Origin: Ornithinicoccus sp045032955
Lineage (GTDB): Bacteria; Actinomycetota; Actinomycetes; Actinomycetales; Dermatophilaceae
Assembly (NCBI RefSeq): GCF_045032955.1
Contig: NZ_JBJFZU010000002.1
Span: forward strand, 310,001-374,000
DNA length: 64,000 nucleotides
Direction of reading: 5' to 3'
Position 1 is the first letter of the stretch, and the number at the start of each line of letters is the position of its first letter. Position numbers and translations under genes: made by a program. Shown in pieces: positions 1 to 8,701 of this stretch. The notes below the pieces were generated by a model, which worked only from the letters and a program-made list of their open reading frames with translations, ran no database searches and was not told the DNA's origin.

Positions 1-2749
1 GCGCACCGTCCGGGCCGCTCAGGTGCTCCCGCACGATCCGGGTATGCGCCTGCGCCTCCTCGGGGGTGAACAGGTCGCCGCTGAGCGCGTGGATGAGCGG
101 CAGCAGCGAGTAGGTCAGCCCGGTCCGGGCGTCGCGAGGATGGATGAGCGGGGTGAAGGTGCCGTCGTCCTCGCGCAGGGCATACCCGGCCAGGACGCCG
201 TCGACGAGCAGGTGCCGGCGAAGGTCGGCCACCCCCCGGTCGGCCACGTCGCGGCAGCGTGCGGCGAGGGTCGGGGAGGCCTCGCCCAGGCCCTCGGCGA
301 GCGTCCCCAGCGCGTGCGCCTGGAGCACCACCGTCCAGGTGGAGACCATCCGCCGGGCGAGCGCGGGGTCGGCGGGCTGCAGCGAGTCGTTCCAGTCCCC
401 GTGCCCGTAGACGGGGAGCGCGGTGCCGTCGATCAGCGTGTCCTCGATCGCGGTGACGGCCCGGTCCAGGTGGTCCCGCACGGTGACGGCCGCCCCGTCG
501 GTGCCGTCGGTGTCGTCGGCGAACGGGACCGGCTCGTCGAGCAGGCCGGTGTCGTCGGTGGCCAGCAGGTACTGGCCCATCGCCAGCAGCGGCCAGTACA
601 CGACGTCCCCGTGCGGCTCCCCGAGACCCTCCGCGCTGCGGTGCCCCGGCAGGAAGTCGAAGGCCTGCGGCCAGTCCCCGCGCCCGCGCTGCGCGCCCAG
701 CACCAGCAGCAGCAGCGCGCGCCAGGAGTCGTGCGCGCCGAGCGAGCCGAGCAGCCCGACGGGGCCCTGGGACACGTCCCGGGTGCCCCAGGCTCCGCCG
801 GTGTGCTGCTCGAGGCCCCGCGGCGACAGGTAGTGCACGAGGGCGTCGTGGGTCATCCAGGGCACGGTCTGCGCCAGGGCGGATACCCGCGCGGCACTGG
901 CTGCGCTGGTGCTGGTGCCGGCGGCCAGGTCGAGGCGGCCGCGCAGGTCGGACCAGAAGTCGACGTGGTCGATGAGGGCCACCGGGGCGGACGTGGTGGC
1001 GGCGGTCTGCACGGGCGGCCTCGCCAGCCGCGGTTGCAGCTGCAGGGCCCACGCGGGCAACGCCTCGACGACCGCGCCCACCCAGGGCTCGCCGCGGGAG
1101 AGGCCGTCGTCGAAGAGGGCCCCGTCATCGCGGACGTCCCCGAGCGCGCCGGGGCTCCAGCGCAGGTCCAGCGCGGCGTCCGGGTCGCGGCGGGCCGCAT
1201 CGCTGCCGGCCGGCGCACCGACCCGTACCCGGTCGGCGTCGACCCGGTCCACCGGCCCTACCTGCCCGGGGGCCCCGCACCAGTCCAGCCCGAGGGCCAC
1301 CAGCACCGGGACAGGGTCACCGGCGACGGTGTCCACCTGCACGGTGACCCCCGCAGCGTCGGGCGGGGCGTGCGCGGTGACGCGCAGCACCCGCTCGTCC
1401 CGGGCATACCACCAGGTGGCCCGGTCCGGGCCGCTGGACCACAGCGACGGCGTGCCCAGCAGGGTCCAGCCCTGCCCGTCGTCGACGAGGAGCCGCAGCC
1501 CGTGCGCCCGGTCCAGCCCCAGGTAGCTGCGCCGCCGGGACAGCACCGTCCCTCGCTCGACGTGGCCCTGGGCGAGCTGAGAGCACACGGACCCGTCCAT
1601 CCAGACGGTGCTGGTCACGTCGCGCTCGTCCGGCAGCAACCGGTCACCGGTGCGCAGGATCTGCCCGTGCGGGCGCAGCACGGCGGCCTGCTTGCCCTGG
1701 GTGACGACGTGCTCGCCGGCGCCGGTGAACCAGCTCGCCGGCGTCCCGTCCACCTCATCGACGTGGTGCCGGACGTCACCTACCTCCCGGGTGAGCTCGG
1801 CGTCGGTGAGCGCCCGGGTCGCCACCCCGGGCCGGTCGGCCGCGAAGACGCTGCGCCCCGGCGGTGCCGGTACCGATGGCGCGTCGGTTCCAACAGTTTG
1901 GCCGGGGACCTCGACGGCCCCCGGCGGCCGGCTCAGCACCCCCTCCGCCAGCGCACCCGCAGCCAGCGCGGCGTCGGCCGGCCCCGACGGCTCGGGGTGG
2001 TCGGCGCGGAGCACGACGAAGAAGCCGCTGGTCACGCTCGCCCCGGGCGCCACCCGCAGCGGCCGGCTCTGCAGCGCCGTCACCGTGTGCTCGTGCTGCA
2101 GCCGCCGCGCGGGCAGCTCCTGGCGCAGCCCGGGCCAGGGCGCCCCCTCCACCAGCCCCCGACCGGTGAGCTGGAGCAGGTCGCTGGCCCACCGGTCGGC
2201 GCCGGTGAGGCACCCGGTCAGCGCCCACGGCACGCGCTCGCCGGGCATGTTCTGCCGGACCGCCAGCGCGGTGCCGCCCGCGCCCACGTCGACCGGCGTG
2301 ACGTCCAGGTACTGGCTGACGTAGAGCGCGCTGCCCCGGACCGCACCGGGGTCGGCCAGCGCGAGGTCCTGCACCTGCACCAGGTCCAGCTCGACCTCCG
2401 CCGACCCGTGGTTGGTGACCACCACCGTCCAGGTCCAGCCGTCCTCGGTGGTGCGCAGCGCCCACCGCCAGGACAGCTCCCGGTCCCGGCCCGAGCGGCA
2501 TACCCCGCCCTCGGTCGGCTCCACGTGACCACCCGTGGACGCGGTCCCGGACAGCGGGACCGGTTCCGGGGCGGGACCCCCACGGCGCCGCAGCCACCAC
2601 CCGGCGGCCCCGTCCTCGAGCTCGGACGCGGGGTGCAGCAGCAGCGACCGACCGTGCGCCCGCACCTGGGTCAGCGCCCCGGTCCTGGTGGTCCGCAGGC
2701 TGACTACTGCTTGGCCGCGCTGCGTGTCTGCTGTTGCCAAGGACGTCAT
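1..2749 (-). CDS. GH94 phosphorylase, probable 1,2-beta-oligoglucan phosphorylase (3' end cut by window)
   Basis: About 916 codons are visible and the reading frame runs off the left edge; the family is usually about 1100 residues, so the C-terminus is missing. GH94 enzymes cleave beta-linked glucosides with phosphate to give glucose 1-phosphate. The translated minus strand shows WGTRDVSQGP near residue 654 and GHGDWNDSLQP near residue 783, the latter holding the Asp expected to act as general acid. The Ser-Leu-Gln after DWND and the N-terminal beta-sandwich start resemble the 1,2-beta-oligoglucan phosphorylase branch (recalled from family knowledge, not aligned). There is no signal peptide, so it is cytosolic. 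The ATG at 2749 follows a -10 box by 8 nt with no Shine-Dalgarno, suggesting a leaderless mRNA. It diverges from the LacI gene and shares the operator with the transport operon. GH94 is firm; the linkage is inferred. Confidence 0.82.
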   Translation of the reverse strand, partial: MTSLATADTQRGQAVVSLRTTRTGALTQVRAHGRSLLLHPASELEDGAAGWWLRRRGGPAPEPVPLSGTASTGGHVEPTEGGVCRSGRDRELSWRWALRTTEDGWTWTVVVTNHGSAEVELDLVQVQDLALADPGAVRGSALYVSQYLDVTPVDVGAGGTALAVRQNMPGERVPWALTGCLTGADRWASDLLQLTGRGLVEGAPWPGLRQELPARRLQHEHTVTALQSRPLRVAPGASVTSGFFVVLRADHPEPSGPADAALAAGALAEGVLSRPPGAVEVPGQTVGTDAPSVPAPPGRSVFAADRPGVATRALTDAELTREVGDVRHHVDEVDGTPASWFTGAGEHVVTQGKQAAVLRPHGQILRTGDRLLPDERDVTSTVWMDGSVCSQLAQGHVERGTVLSRRRSYLGLDRAHGLRLLVDDGQGWTLLGTPSLWSSGPDRATWWYARDERVLRVTAHAPPDAAGVTVQVDTVAGDPVPVLVALGLDWCGAPGQVGPVDRVDADRVRVGAPAGSDAARRDPDAALDLRWSPGALGDVRDDGALFDDGLSRGEPWVGAVVEALPAWALQLQPRLARPPVQTAATTSAPVALIDHVDFWSDLRGRLDLAAGTSTSAASAARVSALAQTVPWMTHDALVHYLSPRGLEQHTGGAWGTRDVSQGPVGLLGSLGAHDSWRALLLLVLGAQRGRGDWPQAFDFLPGHRSAEGLGEPHGDVVYWPLLAMGQYLLATDDTGLLDEPVPFADDTDGTDGAAVTVRDHLDRAVTAIEDTLIDGTALPVYGHGDWNDSLQPADPALARRMVSTWTVVLQAHALGTLAEGLGEASPTLAARCRDVADRGVADLRRHLLVDGVLAGYALREDDGTFTPLIHPRDARTGLTYSLLPLIHALSGDLFTPEEAQAHTRIVREHLSGPDGA

Positions 2750-2757
2750 GACACGAC

Positions 2758-2786
2758 AAAGTAAGCGCTTACGAGCGGCGATGCAA
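2758..2786 (-). promoter_or_regulatory. Promoter of the GH94 gene
   Basis: Read on the minus strand, TTGCAT (2786-2781) and TACTTT (2763-2758) are separated by exactly 17 nt, a near-textbook sigma-70-type promoter. The -10 box ends 8 nt before the ATG at 2749 and overlaps the LacI-type operator, so a bound repressor would block RNA polymerase directly. Confidence 0.65.
2761..2772. promoter_or_regulatory. LacI-family operator O1
   Basis: GTAAGCGCTTAC is a perfect 12-bp palindrome with the central CG step typical of LacI-family sites. It recurs identically at 3976-3987 and nowhere else that was noticed. It lies in the GH94/LacI divergent gap and overlaps the GH94 -10 box. Confidence 0.8.
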
Positions 2787-2850
2787 AGGAAAGGGCCCGC
2801 GCGGCCCGATGCTCGACGGGTACCGTACGGACCGCGCGCCCGAGGGTCAG

Positions 2851-2886
2851 CCGGTGCGCCCGGTGCGCCCGGTGCGCCCGGTGCGG
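2851..2886. repeat. Four 9-bp tandem units in the LacI leader
   Basis: CCGGTGCGC is repeated four times head to tail (the last unit ends in G), between the operator and the LacI ribosome binding site. The start codon is downstream, so the tract is untranslated. It could vary in copy number by slippage. Confidence 0.75.
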
Positions 2887-2915
2887 TGGGCAACGGCTCG
2901 AGAAAGGGAAGCGCG

Positions 2916-3923
2916 ATGGCTGAGGACGGCACCGGTCGCCCGACGATCTACTCGGTCGCGGAGCGGGCCCAGGTCTCGATCGCCACGGTCTCCCGGGTGC
3001 TGCGGCTGCCCGACCAGGTCCGACCGGCGACCCGGGCCAAGGTGCTGCAGGCCGTCGAGGAGCTCAACTACGTCCCGGACGGGGCGGCCCGCTCGCTGGC
3101 GGTGAAGTCGCACGAGGCGCACGGGCTGGTGCTGCCCGAGCTGGGCGGTCCCTACTACGCGGACCTGCTCACCGGCTACGAGCAGGGTGCCGCCGAGGGC
3201 GGCGACAGCGTCGTCCTGCTGCTCACCGAGGGCAAGGAGGCGGTGGACCTGCTGGTGCGGCGGCTCGCCGGCCGGGTCGACGGGATCGTGCTGATGGGCG
3301 GGGTGCAGATCGGGGAGAGCACGGTGGCCGCGGTCCGCCGCAAGATCCCGGTGCTCGGGCTGGCGAACACCCACGAGGAGTCGGTCGAGAGCTTCAGCAC
3401 CGAGAACGTGCACAGCGCCGAGTCGCTGACCACCCACCTGCTGGCCGAGCACGGGCGCCGTCGGCTGCGGTTCGTCGGGTCCACCGACGCCTCCGACGAC
3501 GTCCGGGAGCGGTATGCCGGTTTCGTCGCCGCGCACGAGGCCGCCGGTCTGGTGGCGGCCGACCCGGTCCCCGCCAGCTTCCGGGAGGAGGACGGGCCCC
3601 GGGTTGCCCGGCTGCTGCTCGAGGGAGGGTTGCAGGCCGACGGTCTGGTCTGCGCCAACGACGAGCTCGCGCTGTCGGTGATGACCTGCCTGATCGAGGG
3701 CGGGGTGGCGGTGCCCGCGCAGGTCGCCGTCACCGGCTGGGACGACGTGATGGCGGCCCGCTACGTCACCCCCGGGCTGACCACGGTGAGCCAGCCGGTG
3801 CGGGCGCTGGGTCGCGAGGTGGCGGTGCGGATGCGGGCCCTGCTCGCGGACCGCTCGTCCGAGCCGCAGCACCACCGGTTGCCCACCCAGCCGGTGATCC
3901 GGCAGTCCTGCGGGTGCCCCTGA
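2916..3923 (+). CDS. LacI-family transcriptional regulator of the sugar regulon
   Basis: The protein has 335 residues, the normal LacI length. Residues about 9-60 form the helix-turn-helix and hinge helix (YSVAERAQVSIATVSRVL is diagnostic), followed by a periplasmic-binding-protein-like effector domain. The frame is open further upstream, but ATG 2916 is chosen because AGAAAGGGA lies just before it and the HTH begins a few residues later. It sits between the GH94 gene and the importer operon, each of which carries the same 12-bp operator, so it is inferred to repress both until a sugar inducer binds. Confidence 0.9.
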   Translation: MAEDGTGRPTIYSVAERAQVSIATVSRVLRLPDQVRPATRAKVLQAVEELNYVPDGAARSLAVKSHEAHGLVLPELGGPYYADLLTGYEQGAAEGGDSVVLLLTEGKEAVDLLVRRLAGRVDGIVLMGGVQIGESTVAAVRRKIPVLGLANTHEESVESFSTENVHSAESLTTHLLAEHGRRRLRFVGSTDASDDVRERYAGFVAAHEAAGLVAADPVPASFREEDGPRVARLLLEGGLQADGLVCANDELALSVMTCLIEGGVAVPAQVAVTGWDDVMAARYVTPGLTTVSQPVRALGREVAVRMRALLADRSSEPQHHRLPTQPVIRQSCGCP

Positions 3924-3932
3924 CCTGCTCCC

Positions 3933-3961
3933 TTGTGCCGACCGGCGGGTGGGTGTATCGT
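3933..3961 (+). promoter_or_regulatory. Promoter of the sugar ABC operon
   Basis: TTGTGC (3933-3938) and TATCGT (3956-3961) are 17 nt apart. The operator palindrome at 3976 begins about 15 nt after the -10 box, near the predicted transcription start, a classic repressor position. Confidence 0.6.
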
Positions 3962-3975
3962 CCGATCAACCTGAT

Positions 3976-3987
3976 GTAAGCGCTTAC
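3976..3987. promoter_or_regulatory. LacI-family operator O2
   Basis: This is an identical copy of GTAAGCGCTTAC (the other is at 2761). It lies in the untranslated leader of the transport operon and ties that operon to the adjacent LacI regulator and the divergent GH94 gene. Confidence 0.8.
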
Positions 3988-4058
3988 GACGCGGTGAGTG
4001 GCATACCGGGCCCCGGTCTCGGGGCCGGCCCCACCGGCGACGAGACGAGGAGTGACCC

Positions 4059-5348
4059 ATGCGACGTACCACCCTGCTGGTCGCGTTGACGACCGGTGCC
4101 CTGGCCCTGACCGGCTGCGGACGAGATGACGGTGCCGGGGACTCCGGCGGCGAGGCCGTCGTCGGGGAGGACGTCTCCACCGAGGACGCCTCCGGCGACC
4201 TGGAGGTCTGGGCGATGGGTGCCGAGGGGGAGGCCCTGCCCGGGCTCGTGGAGGAGTTCGAGAGCCAGTACCCGGACATCACCGTGAGCGTCACCCCGGT
4301 CCCCTGGGACAGCGCGCACGACAAGTTCGTGAACTCGATCACCGCCGGGACCACTCCGGACGTGGCGATGATCGGCACCACCTGGATGGGCGAGTTCGCC
4401 GGGATGGACGCCCTCGACCCCACCCCCGAGCTCATCGACGGCAGCACCTTCTTCGAGGGCGCCCAGGGGACCACCGAGGTGGATGGCACCTCCTACGGCG
4501 TCCCCTGGTACGTGGAGACCCGGATGGTCTACTACCGCACCGACATCGCGGAGCAGGCCGGCTACGACGAGGTGCCCACCGACCAGGCGGGCTTCAAGGA
4601 GATGGCGGCCGCGCTGCAGCAGCAGGACGGTGTCGAGTGGGGCATCAGCCTGCAGCCCGGCCAGACCGGCTCCTGGCAGACCGTGGTGCCCTTCGGCTGG
4701 TCCAACGGCGCCGAGATCGCCACCGAGGACGCCTACACCCTGGACACCCCCGAGATGGTGGAGGCGGTCGACTACTTCGGCAGCTTCTTCACCGACGAGA
4801 TCTCCGACGCCAACCCGCCCGAGGGCCAGGTGGAGGCGGACTTCGTCGGGGGCGAGGTGCCGATGTTCATCTCCGGTCCCTGGATGATGAGCATCCTGGA
4901 GGACTTCGCCGCCGGTGAGGGCGAGGAGGACTTCGCCTCGAGCTACGACGTGGCGCCGCTGCCGGCCGGCGAGGGCGGTGAGGTGAACTCGTTCATCGGC
5001 GGCTCCAACCTCGGTGTCTTCGCCGACACCGAGCACCGCGACGCGGCCTGGCTGCTGGTGGACTGGCTGACCCAGCCGGAGACCCAGGTGCAGTGGTACG
5101 AGATGACCAGCGCGCTGCCCTCGGTGCAGTCCGCCTGGGAGGACCCGACGCTGACCGAGGACACCCGGCTCGCCGAGTTCGGCGAGCAGCTGGAGACGGC
5201 CATGGCACCGCCCTCGTTCATGAGCTGGGAGCAGGTCGCCGCCGCCTTCGACGCCGAGATGGAGAAGGTCGCCAAGCAGGGCCTGTCCGGGGCGGAGGCG
5301 CTGCAGGCCGCGCAGTCGCAGGCCGAGTCGATCGGCACGGGGCAGTAG
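4059..5348 (+). CDS. Sugar ABC transporter substrate-binding lipoprotein
   Basis: This is a 429-residue family-1 (MalE-like) solute-binding protein. A short signal peptide ends in the lipobox LTGC with the lipidated Cys at residue 20, followed by an acidic linker. GAGGAG precedes the ATG. It is the first gene of an operon with two permeases (4-bp and 3-bp gaps) and two glycosidases. No ATPase gene is present, so it probably uses a shared MsiK-type ATPase encoded elsewhere, as is common for actinobacterial sugar importers. The neighbouring enzymes suggest beta-gluco-oligosaccharides, perhaps sophoro-oligosaccharides, as ligand. Confidence 0.9.
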   Translation: MRRTTLLVALTTGALALTGCGRDDGAGDSGGEAVVGEDVSTEDASGDLEVWAMGAEGEALPGLVEEFESQYPDITVSVTPVPWDSAHDKFVNSITAGTTPDVAMIGTTWMGEFAGMDALDPTPELIDGSTFFEGAQGTTEVDGTSYGVPWYVETRMVYYRTDIAEQAGYDEVPTDQAGFKEMAAALQQQDGVEWGISLQPGQTGSWQTVVPFGWSNGAEIATEDAYTLDTPEMVEAVDYFGSFFTDEISDANPPEGQVEADFVGGEVPMFISGPWMMSILEDFAAGEGEEDFASSYDVAPLPAGEGGEVNSFIGGSNLGVFADTEHRDAAWLLVDWLTQPETQVQWYEMTSALPSVQSAWEDPTLTEDTRLAEFGEQLETAMAPPSFMSWEQVAAAFDAEMEKVAKQGLSGAEALQAAQSQAESIGTGQ

Positions 5349-5352
5349 GACG

Positions 5353-6297
5353 ATGACCACCCGCAGCGTGCGTCGTCCCACCGGGGACCGGGGGGCCGTG
5401 AAGGCCTCCCGGGCCCCCGGGGCGGGCCGCGAGGAGCGGGCGGGCTGGCTGCTGACGCTGCCGTTCCTGCTGCTGTTCCTGGTGTTCACCGCCTGGCCGG
5501 TGCTGCAGTCGGTGTTCTTCTCCTTCACCGACATCCGCAACCGCGACCTGCGCACCCCGTTCGCCGTCGACTTCGTCGCCTTCGAGCAGTACGCGAAGGC
5601 GTTCGGCGACCCGGTCTTCCGGCAGGCCGCGATCAACACGGCCTACTTCGTGCTGGTGGGCGTGCCGCTCACGCTGACCGTGGCGCTCGCCGCCGCGGTC
5701 GCCCTGAACGGGGGCATCACCCGGTTCCGGTCGGTCTTCCGGCTGGGCTTCTACACCCCGGTGATCACCTCGATCGTCGCGGTGGCCGTGGTCTGGCGGT
5801 TCCTGCTGCACCCCGACAGCGGGCTGGTCAACACGGTGCTGGCCTGGGTCGGGATCGACGGCCCCAACTGGCTCGGTTCGACCACCTGGGCGATGCCCTC
5901 GCTCATCGCGATGGCCGTCTGGCGCAACTTCGGCACCGCGATGATCATCTTCCTGGCCGGGCTGCAGGCGGTGCCGCAGCAGCTGCACGAGGCGGCCGCG
6001 ATCGACGGCGCGAACGCCTGGCAGCGCTTCCGCAACGTCACCGTCCCGATCCTGCGCCCGACCATCCTCTTCGTCTCGGTGACCACCGCCATCGGCTACC
6101 TGCAGTTCTTCGAGGAGCCCTTCGTGATGACCCAGGGCGGCCCGCTGAACAGCACGATCTCGGCCTCGATGTTCACCTACCAGCAGTTCAGCTTCGGCAA
6201 CTACGGGTATGCCGCCGCGCTCAGCTACCTGATCTTCGTGGTCATCGCGATCGTCACCCTCATCCAGTTCCGCTTCCTCTCGGACAAGGAGGACTGA
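5353..6297 (+). CDS. Sugar ABC transporter permease, MalF/UgpA type
   Basis: The 314-residue protein has a basic N-terminus and about six membrane segments. The cytoplasmic EAA loop is plain (EAAAIDGANAWQRFRNVTVP), the site that docks the ATPase. The ATG begins 4 bp after the binding-protein stop. It pairs with the next gene to form the heterodimeric channel. Confidence 0.92.
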   Translation: MTTRSVRRPTGDRGAVKASRAPGAGREERAGWLLTLPFLLLFLVFTAWPVLQSVFFSFTDIRNRDLRTPFAVDFVAFEQYAKAFGDPVFRQAAINTAYFVLVGVPLTLTVALAAAVALNGGITRFRSVFRLGFYTPVITSIVAVAVVWRFLLHPDSGLVNTVLAWVGIDGPNWLGSTTWAMPSLIAMAVWRNFGTAMIIFLAGLQAVPQQLHEAAAIDGANAWQRFRNVTVPILRPTILFVSVTTAIGYLQFFEEPFVMTQGGPLNSTISASMFTYQQFSFGNYGYAAALSYLIFVVIAIVTLIQFRFLSDKED

Positions 6298-6300
6298 GCC

Positions 6301-7128
6301 GTGGTCCGTGGCAGCCGCGCGAGCCGCTGGTGGCTCTACGCCGTCCTCACGGTGGCGCTGGTACTCGTCGTCACCCCCTTCGTCTGGATGGTGCTCGGCT
6401 CGTTCAAGACCAGCGCCGAGCTGCGCCAGGTGCCCCCCACCTGGTGGCCGGAGAACCCCACCCTGGACAACTTCGCCGGGCTCTTCAGCCGGCTCTCCTT
6501 CGGCACCTACTTCATGAACTCCACGATCGTGGCGGTGGTCGTCACGGCGGGGAACCTCTTCTTCTGCTCGATGGTGGGGTATGCCCTCGCCATGCTGAAG
6601 TTCCGCGGCAAGAAGATCATCTTCGGCCTCATCCTGGGCACCCTGATGATCCCCGGCGTGGTCACCTTCGTGCCGCTCTTCGTGCTGGTCGCCAACATGG
6701 GCCTGGTCGACACCCTGCCGGGGCTCTTCCTGCCGTTCCTGGTCAGCCCGTTCGGGGTCTTCCTGATGCGCCAGTTCATCCTGGGCCTGCCCCGGGACCT
6801 GGTCGAGGCGGCCCGGATCGACGGGGCCGGCGAGATGCGCATCTTCGGCCAGATCATCCTGCCGCTGCTCTCCCCGGCGCTGGCCACCCTGGGCATCCTC
6901 ACCTTCCTCGGCAGCTGGAACAACTTCCTCTGGCCGCTGGTGGTCGCCCAGAACAACGACACCTACACGCTGCCGGTGGCGCTCGCGCTCTACTCCACCG
7001 GCCAGAACGAGACGCAGTACGGCCTGCTGATGGCCGGTGCCACGGTCGTGGTGCTGCCGGTGCTCGTCGTCTTCCTCATCTTCCAGCGGCGGTTCATCCA
7101 AGGGATCGCCACGACCGGGATCAAGTGA
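6301..7128 (+). CDS. Sugar ABC transporter permease, MalG/UgpE type
   Basis: The 275-residue permease has six predicted membrane segments and the EAA loop EAARIDGAGEMRIFGQIILP. It starts with GTG 3 bp after the previous stop, so it is translationally coupled. It is the second half of the channel. Confidence 0.92.
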   Translation: MVRGSRASRWWLYAVLTVALVLVVTPFVWMVLGSFKTSAELRQVPPTWWPENPTLDNFAGLFSRLSFGTYFMNSTIVAVVVTAGNLFFCSMVGYALAMLKFRGKKIIFGLILGTLMIPGVVTFVPLFVLVANMGLVDTLPGLFLPFLVSPFGVFLMRQFILGLPRDLVEAARIDGAGEMRIFGQIILPLLSPALATLGILTFLGSWNNFLWPLVVAQNNDTYTLPVALALYSTGQNETQYGLLMAGATVVVLPVLVVFLIFQRRFIQGIATTGIK

Positions 7129-7153
7129 CCCGCAACCCCTCGAAGGAGCAGTC

Positions 7154-8701
7154 ATGACCCAGCTCGACCCGCATACCCCCCTGTCGCGCCGCGCCGTCCT
7201 CGGCGGCGGCATGGCCCTGGGTGCCGCCACCCTGGGCCCGGCACCCGCCTTCGCGCACGGGAAGGGAGGCCCGCACCACCCCCCGCACGGGGGTGACCGG
7301 GAGACGCTGCTGCGGTGGACCCGGGACACCTGGGCGTCGATGGTCGCGATGACCGACGAGGGCACCGGCCTGGTCTCGGACAACATCACCGGCGACCTGT
7401 CCACCCCCGGCCTCTACACCTCACCCACCAACCTGGGCGGCTACCTGTGGTCCACGATCGTGGCCCGGGACCTGCGGATCATCTCCCGGGGCGAGGCCAC
7501 CCGGCGGATCCGGCAGACGCTGCGGACCCTGGACGGGCTGGAGCACCACGAGCCCAGCGGGATGTACTTCAACTGGTACGACCCGCGCGACGGCTCGGTC
7601 ATCACCGAGTGGCCCGAGAGCGGGGACCCGGTGGTCCCCTTCGTCTCCAGCATCGACGCCTCCTGGCTGGGTGCGGCCCTGCTGGTGGTCCGCAACGCCG
7701 ACCCGGCGAACCGGCGGCTCGCCGGGAAGATGTTCGACCGGATGCGCTTCGACGTCTTCGCCGACCCGACCTTCTCCAAGCCGTACCTGATGTACGGCGG
7801 GTTCTACCTGGAGGAACCCACCCGGTTGCTGGAACCCCCGGCCACCGAGGCGCGCGACCTCATCGGGGCCGGCGAACCGGTCTGGTACACGGCCGACCAC
7901 CACTACGACACGATCGTCTCCGAGACCCGGATCACCACCTACCTGGCGATCGCCAAGGGCCAGATCCCGCCGGAGGCCTACTACCAGGCGTGGCGCACCT
8001 TCCCCCCGGAGTGGGACTGGCCGGAGATGCCGCCGGTGGGTCAGTGGCGCAGCTACCTGGGCGTGGACGTCTTCGAGGGCGCCCACGACTACTACGGCAT
8101 GCTGACCGTGCCCGGCTGGGGCGGCTCGATGTTCGAGGAGCTGATGCCCGCCGTCTTCGTGCCCGAGGACACCTGGGCGCCGGACTCGTGGGGCCGCAAC
8201 CACCCCAACCACGTCGCCACCCAGCGGCTGCACGGGATGGAGGAGTACGGCTACTGGGGCTTCTCCCCGGCCAGCCACCCCGCCGGCGGGTATGCCGAGT
8301 GGGGCGTCGAGGCGCTCGGCCTGCGGACCGACGGCTACTTCTCCGACATCGAGCAGACCGACTACCGGTGGGACCAGCCGAAGCCGGACTACGGCGACGG
8401 CGTGGTCACCCCGCACGCCGCCTTCCTCGGGATGATGTTCGAGCGCGAGGAGGCGGTGGACAACCTGCGCCGGATCGAGGAGGACTTCGACTGCTACGGC
8501 CCCGGCGGGTTCTACGACGCCGTGGCCACCGGCTCCGGGCAGGTCGCGCAGCGGCACCTGTCCCTGGACCAGGCGATGATCATGGGTGCCCTCGGCAACG
8601 TCCTGGACCGGGGCATGCTGCAGCGTTACTTCGTGCGTGGCGAGGTCGAGGCGCAGCTGCGTCCGGTCATCGCCCCGGAGGAGTTCGGCGCCAGCACATG
8701 A
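7154..8701 (+). CDS. Tat-exported glycoside hydrolase, GH144/PF10091-like
   Basis: The protein has 515 residues from ATG 7154, which follows GAAGGAG; the frame is open upstream, but only this start places a Tat signal (LSRRAVLGGG then a hydrophobic stretch and APAFA) at the N-terminus. The remainder looks like an (alpha/alpha)6-barrel hydrolase of the glucoamylase-like PF10091 group, with blocks such as PGWGGSMFEELMP, GYWGFSPAS and GVVTPHAAFLGMM. Known GH144 members are endo-beta-1,2-glucanases. Secretion fits a polymer-cutting enzyme feeding the importer encoded just upstream. The family is moderately sure; the linkage is inferred from context. Confidence 0.6.
   Translation: MTQLDPHTPLSRRAVLGGGMALGAATLGPAPAFAHGKGGPHHPPHGGDRETLLRWTRDTWASMVAMTDEGTGLVSDNITGDLSTPGLYTSPTNLGGYLWSTIVARDLRIISRGEATRRIRQTLRTLDGLEHHEPSGMYFNWYDPRDGSVITEWPESGDPVVPFVSSIDASWLGAALLVVRNADPANRRLAGKMFDRMRFDVFADPTFSKPYLMYGGFYLEEPTRLLEPPATEARDLIGAGEPVWYTADHHYDTIVSETRITTYLAIAKGQIPPEAYYQAWRTFPPEWDWPEMPPVGQWRSYLGVDVFEGAHDYYGMLTVPGWGGSMFEELMPAVFVPEDTWAPDSWGRNHPNHVATQRLHGMEEYGYWGFSPASHPAGGYAEWGVEALGLRTDGYFSDIEQTDYRWDQPKPDYGDGVVTPHAAFLGMMFEREEAVDNLRRIEEDFDCYGPGGFYDAVATGSGQVAQRHLSLDQAMIMGALGNVLDRGMLQRYFVRGEVEAQLRPVIAPEEFGAST

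Noticed and set aside
23..2764. A 913-residue plus-strand open frame
   Set aside because: Its protein is a low-information Arg/Gly/Pro/Val mix. The minus strand holds a GH94 enzyme with clear motifs in one unbroken frame, so the plus frame is a shadow caused by high GC.
5218..7404. A 728-residue minus-strand open frame over the permeases
   Set aside because: It is antisense to two permeases with EAA motifs and to a Tat-signal enzyme; its Asp/Gly/Glu-rich protein has no fold signature.
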